A stretch of 64,000 bases of DNA. Source: Paraburkholderia sp. FT54. Its GTDB lineage: Bacteria; Pseudomonadota; Gammaproteobacteria; Burkholderiales; Burkholderiaceae. Below the pieces are notes generated by a model. The model was not told where the DNA came from, made no database searches, and saw nothing but the letters and a program-made list of their open reading frames with translations. Position numbers and translations under genes: made by a program. This document shows, piece after piece, positions 18,618 to 28,702 of the stretch. Where the stretch lies: assembly GCF_031585635.1 (NCBI RefSeq), contig NZ_CP134195.1, positions 3,348,001-3,412,000 of the forward strand, given 5' to 3'. How positions within the stretch are numbered: position 1 is the first letter of the stretch; each line of letters opens with the position of its first letter.

Positions 18618-19406
18618 TTAAAGCACATCAGGAAATCCTTTTTTGGATTTCATGAAAAACCAGTAGCATGCGCAGAGAAAAGCAATCGAAACGGCCAATT
18701 GAATAATCATGCCCACCAGGTCCGGCCATTCGCCAAAGAAAAATGCGTGCCGTACGTTTTCCAGCACGGGAGTAAAAGGATTCATCGCGACCGCGAATCT
18801 CAGGATTTGCGGCACCATGTCGAGCGGATAAAACACCGGGCTCAGATACATGATTGCCATGGAAATGGGCGGCACCAGCAGCTTGATATCGGGCAGATAT
18901 ACGCCGAGCGACGCCAGCAGATACGTCAGGCCGAGCACGGCGAAAAACATCGGCAACAAGACAACTGGCAGCGCAATCGCCGACAGCGGCGGCAAGCCGA
19001 CGAACATCAGGTTGAACACGAGCAGAAGGCCGTAGCCGATCGCTGCGTTCACGACCGCCGACAAGGTAATGGCAAGCGGCAATACCTCAAGCGGGAACAC
19101 GACCTTTTTGATGAAGTTCGGATTCTCGCGCATCAGCATCGGCGCGCGCAGAAAGCATTCGGAAAAGAACGTGTAAGTGATCAGTCCGCTGAAGAGAATC
19201 AGCGCGGATGCCTTACTGTTTAACCCTTCACCCGCCCAGCGCGCCTTGAACACGACGCTAAAAACAAAGAAGTAGACCAGCAAGGTGAGGATTGGCGTAA
19301 CGATCATCCAGACGGAGCCGAGCGCCGAGCCGCGGAACTTGGTCGCAAGGTCACGGCGGACAAAATCCCACAAGAGCGACCGATGCCGCAAAACAGAAAT
19401 TTGCAT
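18618..19406 (-). CDS. wzm: Wzm-type ABC transporter permease for polysaccharide export
   Basis: Inner-membrane permease partner of Wzt, about 262 residues with six hydrophobic spans. It matches the ABC-2 polysaccharide permease pattern: an N-terminal amphipathic RRDLATKFRGSALGSVWMI, then spans, ending in a basic FFMKSKKGFPDVL tail. The start at 19406 (MQISVLRHRS) is chosen because the conserved region begins there; the open frame extends to 19574 but that part has unlikely composition. Placement beside wzt and several glycosyltransferases makes the export role strong. Confidence 0.88.
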   Translation of the reverse strand: MQISVLRHRSLLWDFVRRDLATKFRGSALGSVWMIVTPILTLLVYFFVFSVVFKARWAGEGLNSKASALILFSGLITYTFFSECFLRAPMLMRENPNFIKKVVFPLEVLPLAITLSAVVNAAIGYGLLLVFNLMFVGLPPLSAIALPVVLLPMFFAVLGLTYLLASLGVYLPDIKLLVPPISMAIMYLSPVFYPLDMVPQILRFAVAMNPFTPVLENVRHAFFFGEWPDLVGMIIQLAVSIAFLCACYWFFMKSKKGFPDVL

Positions 19407-19633
19407 TGGCAGGTTCCGACAAACCGTCTGCGCTTCGATTGTCAAACCGATGCAAACGGTGCTAAAAATTGCGGCGTCGCGTCGACAGGCGCGCCGGAAC
19501 GTGAAGAGATTTCTGAATACAGCCGCCGCTATCTTAACCCGGGCATTCTGCCGTAGCGAACTGAACCCAGTCAATTCACGTCCTGCGCGCCGCCAGGCCC
19601 TTCACGCACGCGCCAGGCCACCCTCGCCTCGCG

Positions 19634-21805
19634 CTATTCGAACTGGCCGATGCGAGGCGGCGACGCCAACGTAAAAGGCAGAACTTCGCAACTGAGCGAC
19701 AGATTCGGGTTGTATGCCGGGTCCCGTTCGAACGAGCCCTCCCAACGTGCCTCCATGCGACGAATCTCGCTCAGGAATCGCTCGTACTTCGCGGGATCAT
19801 GATCCGAGCCGCGCGTGGCCGACTCGTGGTGGTACAACTCGGCATACGGCGTCCAGATATTGCGGTAACCTGCCTTCACGAGCTTCATGCAGAAGTCCAC
19901 GTCGTTGAACGCGACCGCCAGCTCCTCATCCAGACCGCCCACTTCGTCGTAGACCGATTTCTTGACGACGAGGCAGGCAGCAGTCACAGCCGACAGGTTC
20001 TGCGTCGCCACCGCGCGGCCGAAGTATCCGAAGTGCCCACGCTTCATCATGTGATGCATGTGGCCGGCAATACCGCCAAGACCGATCACCACACCGCCGT
20101 GCTGCAATGCATCAGTCGGATACCACAGACAGGCGCCCACCGCACCGCTGCGCGGCAGATTGGCCAGGCTGACCATTTCATTCAACCAGTCCGGTGAAAT
20201 CACCTCGATGTCGTTATTCAACAGACACAGATATTCACCGGTCGCCACGCGCGCGGCGTGATTATTCAGCGCGGAGAAATTGAACGGCGATTCATCGCGC
20301 AAAACACGCAGATTCGGCCGCTGCGATACTTCGTCGAAATATCTGAGCGTTGCCGGCTCCACGCTGCCGTTGTCCACGACAATGATTTCGAAATTCTGAT
20401 AAAGCGTGTGCTCGAAAATACTGTCGAGGCATTGCTTGAGCAGCGCGAGTCCGTCCCGAGTCGGAATGATGATCGACACTTTGGGCTGCGGACTCGGCAA
20501 CGTATAACGCACGCGCAGCACGCCGAGTGTTTCGATCGGATGCTCGACCGTCGCGCTGACGTTCGCCCGCTTCAGATGATCTTCCAGCGCGCGAATCGCG
20601 GCGATCAACGCGTAAGGCTTCTCGCTGCCGCTGCCCGCCGTGCTGCCGGGCACGATACGCCAGTGATACAGCACGTGCGGAATGTGGATCACGCTGTCGT
20701 CGCCGGCAAGCTCCACGCAGCGCAATGCCAGGTCGTAATCCTGGCTGCCTTCGAAGCCCTTCCTGAAACCACCCGCTTCGCGAACCAGCTTCGTCTCGAA
20801 CACGCCCAGGTGGGAAAACATGTTCTGCGTCAGGAACATTTGCGGGTTCCAGTCGCACTTGAAGTAAGGCATGGTGCGCTTGCCTTCGGTGGTGAGCTTG
20901 TCTTCGTCGCTGTAGAACATCCGCCCTTGCGGATGCAGATTGATGTATCGCGCCACCATGTACAACGCGTGCGGCGGCAACAGGTCGTCGTGATCCAGCA
21001 AGGCGATGTATTCGCCTGTTGCAAGCGCGAGCGCACTGTTGCTGGCTTCGGAAATATGGCCGTTCGTTTCGCGCAAGACGACCTTGATGCGGCTGTCGGC
21101 GGCGGCCAACTCCTGCAGGACGGCCTTGACGTGCGGCTGGCTGGACGCGTCGTCCGCAATGCATAGCTCCCAGTGCGGATAGATCTGCGCCTGAACCGAG
21201 GCGACCATCTCGCGCAGCAAACGCTCGTCGCTGTTGTACGTGGGCACCACGACGGAGATCAGCGGCTTGCGCGCCAACAGGCCCATTTCCGCCTCGATTT
21301 CGCGTTGCCTCGCCGGCGTGACGGTGTCGTACAGGCTGATCCACTCGTGGTAGACCTCGTCACGCGGCGGACCGTCGGCGAAGCCGCGGCCGCTCTTGAG
21401 CCGGCGCACGCGCGCCACGACGCCGGGCAGACCTTCGCGCCGGAGCACCGACGCGTAGTAGCCCAACGCGCTGCCCAGCCCGCCCCTGACCTCGGCCTGC
21501 CGGCCAATGGCGCTGAACGCGAGCCGAACCGCCAGCACGACACGCGCCACCGAGCGCAGCGGCGCCGTCACCCGCCACGAGGTCGAATTGCGCAAAGCGG
21601 CATTCTCAACTTCCAGCTTCAGAATGCGATTGTTCAACTTCGCGATCGACTCGCCGTCGCGCAGCGCATCATCAAGCAGTTTCTCGAGCAGTGCCACGCG
21701 CCCCTGAAGACGGCGCGTATCATCCGCGCCGCGCGACAACGGCTCATCTTGGGAGACGTCGTGACTGACTTGATCCTGCTGATGCTCACCAATTTTTGTG
21801 TTCAT
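19634..21805 (-). CDS. Two-domain GT2 glycosyltransferase with N-terminal coiled coil
   Basis: A 723-residue cytoplasmic transferase. Residues about 30-80 form a short coiled coil (LEKLLDDALRDGESIAKLN) that may dock it on a partner. The first GT2 domain begins near residue 185 (SVVVPTYNSDERLL) with IADDASS and ALLDHDDLL; the second begins near 440 (SIIIPTRDGLALL) with VVDNGS and LNNDIEV, then FNDVDFCMKL near the end. Both domains keep Asp-rich donor/metal motifs, so both look active. The ATG at 21805 has a strong GGGAGGA Shine-Dalgarno. The rml genes are immediately upstream, so rhamnose transfer is likely but not proven. Confidence 0.87.
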   Translation of the reverse strand: MNTKIGEHQQDQVSHDVSQDEPLSRGADDTRRLQGRVALLEKLLDDALRDGESIAKLNNRILKLEVENAALRNSTSWRVTAPLRSVARVVLAVRLAFSAIGRQAEVRGGLGSALGYYASVLRREGLPGVVARVRRLKSGRGFADGPPRDEVYHEWISLYDTVTPARQREIEAEMGLLARKPLISVVVPTYNSDERLLREMVASVQAQIYPHWELCIADDASSQPHVKAVLQELAAADSRIKVVLRETNGHISEASNSALALATGEYIALLDHDDLLPPHALYMVARYINLHPQGRMFYSDEDKLTTEGKRTMPYFKCDWNPQMFLTQNMFSHLGVFETKLVREAGGFRKGFEGSQDYDLALRCVELAGDDSVIHIPHVLYHWRIVPGSTAGSGSEKPYALIAAIRALEDHLKRANVSATVEHPIETLGVLRVRYTLPSPQPKVSIIIPTRDGLALLKQCLDSIFEHTLYQNFEIIVVDNGSVEPATLRYFDEVSQRPNLRVLRDESPFNFSALNNHAARVATGEYLCLLNNDIEVISPDWLNEMVSLANLPRSGAVGACLWYPTDALQHGGVVIGLGGIAGHMHHMMKRGHFGYFGRAVATQNLSAVTAACLVVKKSVYDEVGGLDEELAVAFNDVDFCMKLVKAGYRNIWTPYAELYHHESATRGSDHDPAKYERFLSEIRRMEARWEGSFERDPAYNPNLSLSCEVLPFTLASPPRIGQFE

Positions 21806-21887
21806 GCATTTCCTCCCTGCTCATCCGACGAGGTGACTGCTGCCCGTAGGTTCCTGACCAATGGCGCTGACTACGCCGCACCGCGTT

Positions 21888-22784
21888 CTACAGTCTACCC
21901 AGGCGCCCGCGAATGCCATCCCACAAACCAAGCAACGCCATTCTCAAATGGGCCATGCGCTGCGAGGGCATCAATGAATAGATGACGAGCCGCACGGGGA
22001 ATTTGACCAGTTCGGACGACTTCCACGTCCAGGGCACATATGAACGGCCAATCAGCACCACGGCGTTGCGGAACAGGTAGTAGTGGCGCAACGGGCTGTG
22101 CATGGGATATGCGCGACCCAGTACGCGGACCGGTTCGCCGCCCAGTTCATGGCTCATGTGCACCCACGGCACGCCCAGCACCCGATAGCCCTTCTGCTTG
22201 GCACGCACACACCATTCCAGATCGACGAAATCGATGAAAAGCGCGTCGTCCATCGGACCGATGCTCGACCACCAGCGCAGGTTGATGCACGACCCCGACG
22301 AAATCAGGAAGTCGACCTCGATGGGCTGATCGCCCTGCGGCACGATCCGCTCCAGCGTGCCCCACTTGAAGCGCACGAACGGCGCGAGGCCGCGCAGGCG
22401 CGAATCTTCGTAGGCCGGGCCCGCCAGTGCGACGCGCTCGCCGGATGCGTTGGCCGCTTCGATGACCTTCGGCAACTCCGTGAACAGCGCCGCAGGCGGC
22501 TCGCTGTCCTGATCGAAGATGATCGCCATGTCGAAGCCGCCGCGAATCAGCGCTTCGACGCCCTGATTGATCGCCGTGGCGATACCCGCGTTCTCACCGT
22601 TGGCGAGGTACTCGATCGTGCCGGCTAGCCCGAGCTCGCTCGCTGGGCGCACGGCGGGCGTGTTGTCGACCACCACACAGTGCATCCTCGCCGCGAGCCG
22701 GTTGGCCCGCTCGATACAGGCCGCATCGGGGTTGTAGAAAACAACGACGGCACCCGTACGCGATGTCAGTGGCGTGCTGCTCAA
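21888..22784 (-). CDS. GT2 rhamnosyltransferase-like protein
   Basis: About 298 residues with one GT-A domain of the RfbN/WbbL type: AVVVFYNPD near the N-terminus, VVVDNTP, NGENAGIATAINQGVE and IFDQDSEPP (DxD motif), followed by SSGSCINLRWW and DFVDLEWCVRAKQKGYR, both typical of rhamnosyltransferases. I placed the start at the TTG at 22784 because it overlaps the rmlD stop as TTGA; the frame stays open to 22820. Direct coupling to rmlD supports dTDP-rhamnose as donor. Confidence 0.85.
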   Translation of the reverse strand: MSSTPLTSRTGAVVVFYNPDAACIERANRLAARMHCVVVDNTPAVRPASELGLAGTIEYLANGENAGIATAINQGVEALIRGGFDMAIIFDQDSEPPAALFTELPKVIEAANASGERVALAGPAYEDSRLRGLAPFVRFKWGTLERIVPQGDQPIEVDFLISSGSCINLRWWSSIGPMDDALFIDFVDLEWCVRAKQKGYRVLGVPWVHMSHELGGEPVRVLGRAYPMHSPLRHYYLFRNAVVLIGRSYVPWTWKSSELVKFPVRLVIYSLMPSQRMAHLRMALLGLWDGIRGRLGRL

Positions 22785-23677
22785 CGCTCGGCCAGGCAAA
22801 GTTGCAAGGCGTCGCGCCAATCCGGCGCCTGCACGCCGAACGTCCGTGCAAGCTTGTCATTCGACATGCGCGAGTTGCCGGGCCGCTTCGCCGGCGTGGG
22901 ATAGGAAGCAGCCGGGATCGGTTTGACCGTCGGCGTTTTCGCCAGGCCCGACAGTTCGAAGATGGCTTCGGCAAAACCGTGCCACGACGACGCTCCCGTT
23001 GCGGTCAGGTGATACACGCCCGAATGCTGCTGCCACCAGTCGCTCTGCGCCGGCGCCGCCGCCTGCGCGAGCACGTTGGCCGTGAGCGCCGCAATCGTTT
23101 TCGACCAGGTCGGTGCGCCGATCTGGTCGGCGACCACGCTCAGCTCGTCGCGCTCGGCGCCGAGGCGCAGCATCGTCAGCAGGAAGTTCTTGCCGCGCGT
23201 GCCGTACACCCAGCTCGTGCGGAAAATGAGGTGCGCGCAGCCGCTCGCGGCAATGGCCTGCTCGCCGGCCAGCTTGGTGCGCCCATACGCGTTTTGAGGA
23301 TCGGTGGGATCGTCTTCGACGTAGGCGCCGTCTTTCTCGCCGTTGAACACGTAGTCGGTCGAATAGTGAACCAGCGCCGCGCCCAGCTTTTTCGCTTCTT
23401 CAGCAAGCACGCCCGGCACTTCGCCGTTGATGCGCATGGCGAGATCGAGTTCCTCTTCGGCCTTGTCGACCGCGGTATAGGCCGCCGGATTGACGATCAG
23501 CGCCGGCCGGATATTGCGCACGACGGCGCGAACCTGATCCGGGTTGGACAGATCCATCGCGGCGCGGTCCAGCGCGACCACGGTGCCGAGTCCTTGCAGC
23601 GTACGTGCGAGTTCGAAGCCCACCTGGCCATTTACGCCGGTGACGAGGATCGTCCGCCTGGCATCATGTGCGCTCAT
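22781..23677 (-). CDS. rfbD: dTDP-4-dehydrorhamnose reductase
   Basis: Last enzyme of dTDP-L-rhamnose synthesis, reducing dTDP-4-keto-rhamnose with NAD(P)H. It has 298 residues. The Rossmann motif is LVTGVNGQVGFELA near residue 11, and the catalytic motif region reads VHYSTDYVFNG followed by YGRTKLAGE (YxxxK). The gene is flanked by rfbC upstream (12 bp) and a GT2 transferase downstream (overlap), giving the order rfbB-A-C-D on the minus strand. Confidence 0.95.
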   Translation of the reverse strand: MSAHDARRTILVTGVNGQVGFELARTLQGLGTVVALDRAAMDLSNPDQVRAVVRNIRPALIVNPAAYTAVDKAEEELDLAMRINGEVPGVLAEEAKKLGAALVHYSTDYVFNGEKDGAYVEDDPTDPQNAYGRTKLAGEQAIAASGCAHLIFRTSWVYGTRGKNFLLTMLRLGAERDELSVVADQIGAPTWSKTIAALTANVLAQAAAPAQSDWWQQHSGVYHLTATGASSWHGFAEAIFELSGLAKTPTVKPIPAASYPTPAKRPGNSRMSNDKLARTFGVQAPDWRDALQLCLAER

Positions 23678-23689
23678 GCGAGAACCCCC

Positions 23690-24241
23690 TTATGCGAAGA
23701 CGTCGGCATCGGCGAGACGCTTGGCCGCCGCGTCTTTCGCCGCCAGCAGCGGCTCGACGTCGATCGGCCACTCGATGCCGATCTCCGGATCGTTCCAGAC
23801 GATGCTGCGCTCGTGCTCGGGATACCAGTAGTCGGTGGTCTTGTAGAGGAACTGCGCGGACTCGGACAACACCACGAACCCATGCGCAAAACCGGGCGGC
23901 ACCCACAATTGCCGATGGTTGTCGACGGACAGGATCACACCGGCCCATTTGCCGAAATTCGGCGAGCTCTTGCGGATGTCGACAGCGACGTCGAACACTT
24001 CGCCTTCGACGACGCGCACAAGCTTGCCCTGCGCATTCTGGACCTGGTAATGCAGTCCGCGCAGCACGCCCTTCGCTGAGCGCGAGTGGTTGTCCTGCAC
24101 GAACTCGACGCCCGGCTCGACCTGCTCGGCGAACTCCTTCGCATTGAAGCTCTCGAAGAAAAACCCTCTCGCATCGCCGAACACTTTGGGCTCGATGATC
24201 TTGACTTCAGGCAGCGCGGTAGCGGTTACTTGGATGGCCAT
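23690..24241 (-). CDS. rfbC: dTDP-4-dehydrorhamnose 3,5-epimerase
   Basis: Cupin-fold epimerase of the dTDP-L-rhamnose pathway, 183 residues. Diagnostic strings are [12 protein letters not shown], the [15 protein letters not shown] catalytic His region, [19 protein letters not shown] and [13 protein letters not shown]. The ATG at 24241 ([11 protein letters not shown]) is preferred: it overlaps the rfbA stop by 16 bp, as is common in this operon, and the open frame upstream only re-reads rfbA in another phase. Confidence 0.95.
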   Translation of the reverse strand: MAIQVTATALPEVKIIEPKVFGDARGFFFESFNAKEFAEQVEPGVEFVQDNHSRSAKGVLRGLHYQVQNAQGKLVRVVEGEVFDVAVDIRKSSPNFGKWAGVILSVDNHRQLWVPPGFAHGFVVLSESAQFLYKTTDYWYPEHERSIVWNDPEIGIEWPIDVEPLLAAKDAAAKRLADADVFA

Positions 24242-25119
24242 GCCACTTGATCCGTAAGAATGTTTTGCAGATATTGCCCGTAGGCATTTTTGGCGAGCGG
24301 TTTGGCGAGCGCCTGCAGTTGCTCGCCGTTGATCCACTGTTGCCGGTAAGCGATCTCTTCCGGACACGCGACCACGAGGCCCTGACGCTTCTGCAGCGTG
24401 GCGATGAACGTAGCCGCTTCGATCAGCGAATCATGCGTACCGGTATCGAGCCACGCGTAGCCACGACCCATGATCTCGACGTTGAGCGCGCCGTTCGCGA
24501 GATAACGCGAGTTGACGTCGGTGATTTCGAGCTCGCCACGCGGCGACGGCTTGATGTCCGCCGCAATGTCACACACCTGGTTGTCGTAGAAGTACAGGCC
24601 CGTGACCGCGTAGTTCGAACGCGGCCTGACCGGCTTCTCCTCGATCGACAACGCGCGGAACTGCCTGTCGAATTCGACCACGCCGTAACGCTCCGGGTCG
24701 TGCACGTGATACGCAAACACCGTGGCGCCTTCCGCCTTGTCATTGGCGTGTTCCAGCTGCTTCGCGAGATCGTGCCCGTAAAAGATGTTGTCGCCCAGAA
24801 TCAGCGCCGACGGATCATGACCCACAAAATCCCGGCCGATGATGAACGCCTGCGCGAGCCCGTCCGGCGAAGGCTGAACCGCGTACCCGATGTTCATGCC
24901 CCACTGGCTGCCGTCACCGAGCATCGCTTCGAAGCGCGGCGTGTCCTGCGGCGTCGAAATGATCAGCACGTCGCGAATACCCGCCACCATCAGCGTGGAC
25001 AGCGGATAGTAGATCATCGGCTTGTCGTACACCGGCAGCAACTGCTTGGAGACCACGTGCGTGATCGGATACAGGCGTGTGCCCGAGCCGCCCGCCAGAA
25101 TAATGCCTTTGCGCGCCAT
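24226..25119 (-). CDS. rfbA: Glucose-1-phosphate thymidylyltransferase
   Basis: First enzyme of dTDP-rhamnose synthesis, joining glucose-1-phosphate and dTTP. It has 297 residues, the family norm. The nucleotidyltransferase motif [16 protein letters not shown] lies at residues 5-20, followed by [25 protein letters not shown] and [20 protein letters not shown]. The start at 25119 (MARKGI) is chosen because the signature follows directly; 62 further codons upstream overlap rfbB and look non-coding in this frame. Confidence 0.96.
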   Translation of the reverse strand: MARKGIILAGGSGTRLYPITHVVSKQLLPVYDKPMIYYPLSTLMVAGIRDVLIISTPQDTPRFEAMLGDGSQWGMNIGYAVQPSPDGLAQAFIIGRDFVGHDPSALILGDNIFYGHDLAKQLEHANDKAEGATVFAYHVHDPERYGVVEFDRQFRALSIEEKPVRPRSNYAVTGLYFYDNQVCDIAADIKPSPRGELEITDVNSRYLANGALNVEIMGRGYAWLDTGTHDSLIEAATFIATLQKRQGLVVACPEEIAYRQQWINGEQLQALAKPLAKNAYGQYLQNILTDQVAWPSK

Positions 25120-25129
25120 TGCCGTGCCT

Positions 25130-26191
25130 TTACGCGCGCTGCGCGTAGTTGGTCTCAACCCACTTCCGGTAGTCGCCCGAGGCAACCTCGTCGGACCATT
25201 CCTGATTGTCCAGATACCACTGGACCGTTTTGGCCAGACCCGTCTCGAATGTTTCCGCAGGCCTCCAGCCGAGTTCGCGTTCGAGCTTGCGGGCGTCGAT
25301 CGCATAACGGCGGTCGTGGCCCGGACGATCCTTCACATACGTGATCTGATCGCGGTACGAAGCGCCCGCCTTCGGACGCAACTGATCGAGCAGGTCGCAC
25401 AGCGTGTGGACGACCTCGAGGTTCTTCTTCTCGTTCCAGCCGCCGACGTTGTACGTCTCGCCCGGCGTGCCGCGCGCGAGCACTTCACGGATCGCGCCGC
25501 AATGGTCGCCCACATAGAGCCAGTCGCGCACGTTCTGACCGTCGCCATAGACCGGCAGCGGCTTGCCGCCGAGCGCGTTGGCGATCATCAGCGGAATCAG
25601 TTTCTCGGGGAACTGGTACGGACCGTAGTTGTTCGAGCAGTTCGTGGTCAGCACCGGCAGGCCATACGTGTGATGGTAGGCGCGCACCAGGTGGTCCGAA
25701 CCCGCCTTGGTGGCCGAGTAAGGGCTGTTCGGCGCGTACGGCGTGGTCTCGGAGAATTGCGGATCGGTAGCGGACAGCGAGCCGAATACTTCGTCGGTCG
25801 ACACGTGCAGGAAGCGGAACGCGGCCTTCTCGGCCTCGCCCAGCGCACTCCAGTAATGGCGCGCCGCTTCGAGCAGCGTGAAGGTGCCCACCACGTTCGT
25901 TTGCACAAAGTCAGCCGGGCCATGGATCGAACGATCCACATGACTCTCGGCGGCGAAATGCAGCACGGCACGCGGCTTGTGCCCGGCAAAGAGCGCGTCG
26001 AGCGCGGCGCGATCGCAGATGTCCGCGCGCACGAAAATGTGCTTCGGATTATCCTGTTGCGACTTGAGCGTACCCAGATTGCCCGCGTACGTCAGCTTGT
26101 CCACGTTCAGTACCGCTTCGTCCGACGCATTGAGCCAGTCGAGCACGAAATTGGCGCCGATAAAACCGGCGCCGCCCGTTACCAGAATCAT
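25130..26191 (-). CDS. rfbB: dTDP-glucose 4,6-dehydratase
   Basis: Second enzyme of dTDP-rhamnose synthesis, 353 residues. It shows the NAD site [15 protein letters not shown] at the N-terminus, [10 protein letters not shown], the STDEVFG string with catalytic Asp-Glu, [12 protein letters not shown] with YxxxK, and [19 protein letters not shown]. The ATG has an excellent GGAAGGGA leader 5 bp away. It is the first gene of the minus-strand polysaccharide operon, followed 10 bp later by rfbA. A 469-bp gene-free region upstream probably carries the promoter. Confidence 0.97.
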   Translation of the reverse strand: MILVTGGAGFIGANFVLDWLNASDEAVLNVDKLTYAGNLGTLKSQQDNPKHIFVRADICDRAALDALFAGHKPRAVLHFAAESHVDRSIHGPADFVQTNVVGTFTLLEAARHYWSALGEAEKAAFRFLHVSTDEVFGSLSATDPQFSETTPYAPNSPYSATKAGSDHLVRAYHHTYGLPVLTTNCSNNYGPYQFPEKLIPLMIANALGGKPLPVYGDGQNVRDWLYVGDHCGAIREVLARGTPGETYNVGGWNEKKNLEVVHTLCDLLDQLRPKAGASYRDQITYVKDRPGHDRRYAIDARKLERELGWRPAETFETGLAKTVQWYLDNQEWSDEVASGDYRKWVETNYAQRA

Positions 26192-26660
26192 GAAATTCCC
26201 TTCCAGATGTTTGGTAGCAGATCGAAACAGGTTGGCTGATCTGCTCCCACGCGTTGTGGTGTCTGAATCTTGTCGACGCTCGGCGCCGCCCCTAGCACTG
26301 CGGGCAGGCGCTCGAACACCAATCTTATGAAGCCCCGATTATAAAGCCGCCAAAGGTAAAAACTAGAAGCCTAACAACTTGAAACAGCTTGACAAATTTG
26401 GTTTCCACTGTTCGATTCGGCCGTCGCTTGGACGGTGAATGTCGCTGTCAACGGCGAAAGGCATGATGAAACGCCGCGCCGATAGAACGGCCAGCGGCCC
26501 GATTCAACGCGATGCGAGGAAAACACGGGAGGCAAAGGCCGCACACGTCTGAACAAATCAGCCGCCAATGCGCGACGCAATATGATTGTTTATACGCGAA
26601 CGAACCTCGCGCGTCACCATGACCCAAAAAAGATGGCGCGGATCGCCGCGAGTGCGGCGG
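26192..26660. other. Gene-free region upstream of the rfbBACD operon
   Basis: A 469-bp stretch between rfbB and the convergent end of the nucleotide-sugar reductase gene. It is more AT-rich around 26330-26400 than its surroundings. I see no convincing coding frame; a 69-codon frame on the minus strand at 26371-26580 has unconvincing composition. It most likely holds the promoter and long leader of the O-polysaccharide operon. Confidence 0.6.
26338..26343 (-). promoter_or_regulatory. Possible -10 element for the rfbB operon
   Basis: A perfect TATAAT on the minus strand about 147 bp upstream of the rfbB start, in the AT-rich part of the intergenic region. The best -35 at 16-17 bp spacing is poor (TAGTTT / CTAGTT), so an activator or another promoter may be involved. 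Confidence 0.3.
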
Positions 26661-27572
26661 TTATGCCGCCAGCATCCAGCGCAACGTATCCATGAACGGA
26701 ATCGCCTCGACTTTCGGCACGAGCGTGCGCAGTTTGGCGGGCGAACCGGCCAGCATCTTCACATCGGTTTGCCGCACGAAGGCGGGATTGATCTGAATCT
26801 CGAGTTCATGACCCGTCAGATCGCTCGCCGCCGAGAGGATTTCGCGCAACGTAAAAGGCGTGCCGGTGCAGACATTGACCGTTTCCGAAGCGGCCTGGGA
26901 GTCGAGCAATGCTTCATAGGCGCTCGCCACGTAGCGCACGTCGGAGAAATCGCGTGCGACGTCGATGTTGCCGAGTTCGATCGACGGTTCGCGGCGCGCG
27001 AAGTGCTCGACGATCTTCGGCACGAGGAAATTGGACGCCTGGCCGCGGCCGGTGTAGTTGAACGGCCGCACGATCAGGATCGGCAAGCGGTCGAACCAGG
27101 TCCGCACCATCGTTTCCATCGCCGCCTTGCTGGCCGCGTAGTGATTGACCGGCGTGACCGGAAAGCTCTCGTCGATGGCGTCGCTCGTCACGTTGCCGTA
27201 GACGTTCGCGCTGCTGGCGATCAACAGCTTGCGGGGCGTATGCCCGACGGAGGCGCACGCCTCCAGCAGATTCAGCGTGCCGATCACGTTGACGCGGTAA
27301 AAGTCGAGCGGGTCGTTATGACCTACGAAGCTGATCGCAGCCAGATGGACAATGTAATCGGGCCGCGCCATTTCGATCACACGCCGGCAGGCATCCGGGG
27401 ACGTGATGTCGAGTCGCAGGCGCGTCGGCGTTTCCGGGTCGTTGCGCCCGGCGACCGTTTCGATCACAGTGTGGCCGCGACCGAGCAGGTTCTCGACCAG
27501 ATAGCGGCCGGTGAAGCCGCTCGCCCCGGTAACGAGCGTACGAATAGGTTGCTCTGCATGAAAAGACGACAT
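26661..27572 (-). CDS. GDP-6-deoxy-D-mannose reductase-like NAD-dependent epimerase/dehydratase
   Basis: Extended SDR of about 303 residues. The NAD site is LVTGASGFTGRYLVENLL near the N-terminus; the catalytic Ser lies in LLIASSANVYGN and YxxxK in HYAASKAAMETM. The string PFNYTGRGQASNFLVPKIV closely resembles Rmd/GDP-4-keto-6-deoxy-mannose reductases, which make GDP-D-rhamnose. The partner enzyme Gmd is not in this window, so the substrate stays open. The ATG at 27572 has a GGAGAAAGC leader and is preferred over in-frame ATGs at 27596 and 27635. It is monocistronic here, divergent from the apaH-like gene. Confidence 0.7.
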   Translation of the reverse strand: MSSFHAEQPIRTLVTGASGFTGRYLVENLLGRGHTVIETVAGRNDPETPTRLRLDITSPDACRRVIEMARPDYIVHLAAISFVGHNDPLDFYRVNVIGTLNLLEACASVGHTPRKLLIASSANVYGNVTSDAIDESFPVTPVNHYAASKAAMETMVRTWFDRLPILIVRPFNYTGRGQASNFLVPKIVEHFARREPSIELGNIDVARDFSDVRYVASAYEALLDSQAASETVNVCTGTPFTLREILSAASDLTGHELEIQINPAFVRQTDVKMLAGSPAKLRTLVPKVEAIPFMDTLRWMLAA

Positions 27573-27764
27573 GCTTTCTCCGTTCATGAAAGTCATCCTG
27601 TTGTGTCGCAATATCCTGGAGTCCTGCACCGACACGCTTGCCAGCGGTGCCTGACGCGATATCAGGCCTCCAAACGGGGTATTATGTCACGCTAATATGT
27701 TGCATTGCCCAACGCGGCACGCCTCGTGCGTAACAGCGTGTATCAAACCGCACCCATTCCCTTG

Positions 27765-28643
27765 ATGACACCCGCCACTACGTCTTCCGCTCTTTCCGAT
27801 CCGCCCCCAGTCCCGCTCGCTTTCGGCGATCTGCAAGGTTGCCGCGCGCCTTTCCGGCAACTACTGGACAAGGCCGCGCCGCCGGCCGGCACACCGCTGT
27901 GGTTCGCAGGCGACCTGATCAACCGCGGCGCCGAGTCGCTCGACACGTTGCGCGACATCATCGCGCTCGGCGAGCGGGCGGTGCCGGTGCTGGGCAATCA
28001 CGATCTGCATCTGCTGTCGGTGTCGGCGGGGATTCGCAAGTCGAAGAAAGGCGACACGATCGACGACATCCTCGCCGCACCCGATGCCGCCGACCTGCTC
28101 GAATGGATCCGCCACCGTCCGATCGCGCACTTCGACAACGGCATGCTGATGGTCCATGCAGGCGTGCTGCCGCAGTGGGATGTGAATCTGACGCTCGAAC
28201 TTGCCGACGAATTGCAGCGCGCCCTGCGTGCGCCGAACTGGAAGGAGACGCTCGCCGGTTTGTACGGCAACGAGCCGAACCGCTGGAAACCGGGGTTGAA
28301 AGGCATCGAGCGGCTGCGTCTGACGTGCAGCGCGTTGACGCGCATCCGCTTCTGCAACGCCGAAGGCGCGATGGATTTCAGCAGCAGCGGCGGCCTGAAC
28401 GCGGCGCCGCCGGGTTGCATGCCGTGGTTCGATGTGCCGTCGCGCAAGACCGCCGATGTGACGGTAGTGTTCGGTCATTGGGCCGCGCTCGGCCTGATTT
28501 TGCGTGACAACCTGATCGGTCTCGACTCGGGCTGCGTGTGGGGCGAACAACTGTCCGCCGTGCGGCTCGCGCAAAAACCCGCGGACCGCACGCTGACGCA
28601 GGTCGATTGCGAGAACTGCCGCGCGCCCGGCGGCGGCAACTGA
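27765..28643 (+). CDS. apaH: Symmetrical bis(5'-nucleosyl)-tetraphosphatase (ApaH)
   Basis: Calcineurin-fold metallophosphatase that splits Ap4A into two ADP, removing stress-linked dinucleotides. Metal-ligand motifs appear in order: FGDLQGC (GDxxG), FAGDLINRG (GDxxxRG), LGNHDLHLL (GNHD), VHAGVLPQW and FGHWAALG with a terminal LDSGCVWG. The product is about 292 residues, slightly longer than the E. coli enzyme at both ends. I prefer the ATG at 27765; a TTG at 27705 would add 20 residues, and neither has a strong Shine-Dalgarno. It stands alone between divergent and convergent genes. Confidence 0.93.
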   Translation: MTPATTSSALSDPPPVPLAFGDLQGCRAPFRQLLDKAAPPAGTPLWFAGDLINRGAESLDTLRDIIALGERAVPVLGNHDLHLLSVSAGIRKSKKGDTIDDILAAPDAADLLEWIRHRPIAHFDNGMLMVHAGVLPQWDVNLTLELADELQRALRAPNWKETLAGLYGNEPNRWKPGLKGIERLRLTCSALTRIRFCNAEGAMDFSSSGGLNAAPPGCMPWFDVPSRKTADVTVVFGHWAALGLILRDNLIGLDSGCVWGEQLSAVRLAQKPADRTLTQVDCENCRAPGGGN

Positions 28644-28702
28644 CTAGCCGCGGCGACCTGGCCTGATGCTGGGCCGAGGCAGGTCGAATTTCAGGCCGAA
28701 TG

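Noticed and set aside
26371..26580. 69-codon minus-strand frame upstream of rfbB
   Set aside because: No start signal, no motif, odd composition; treated as intergenic.
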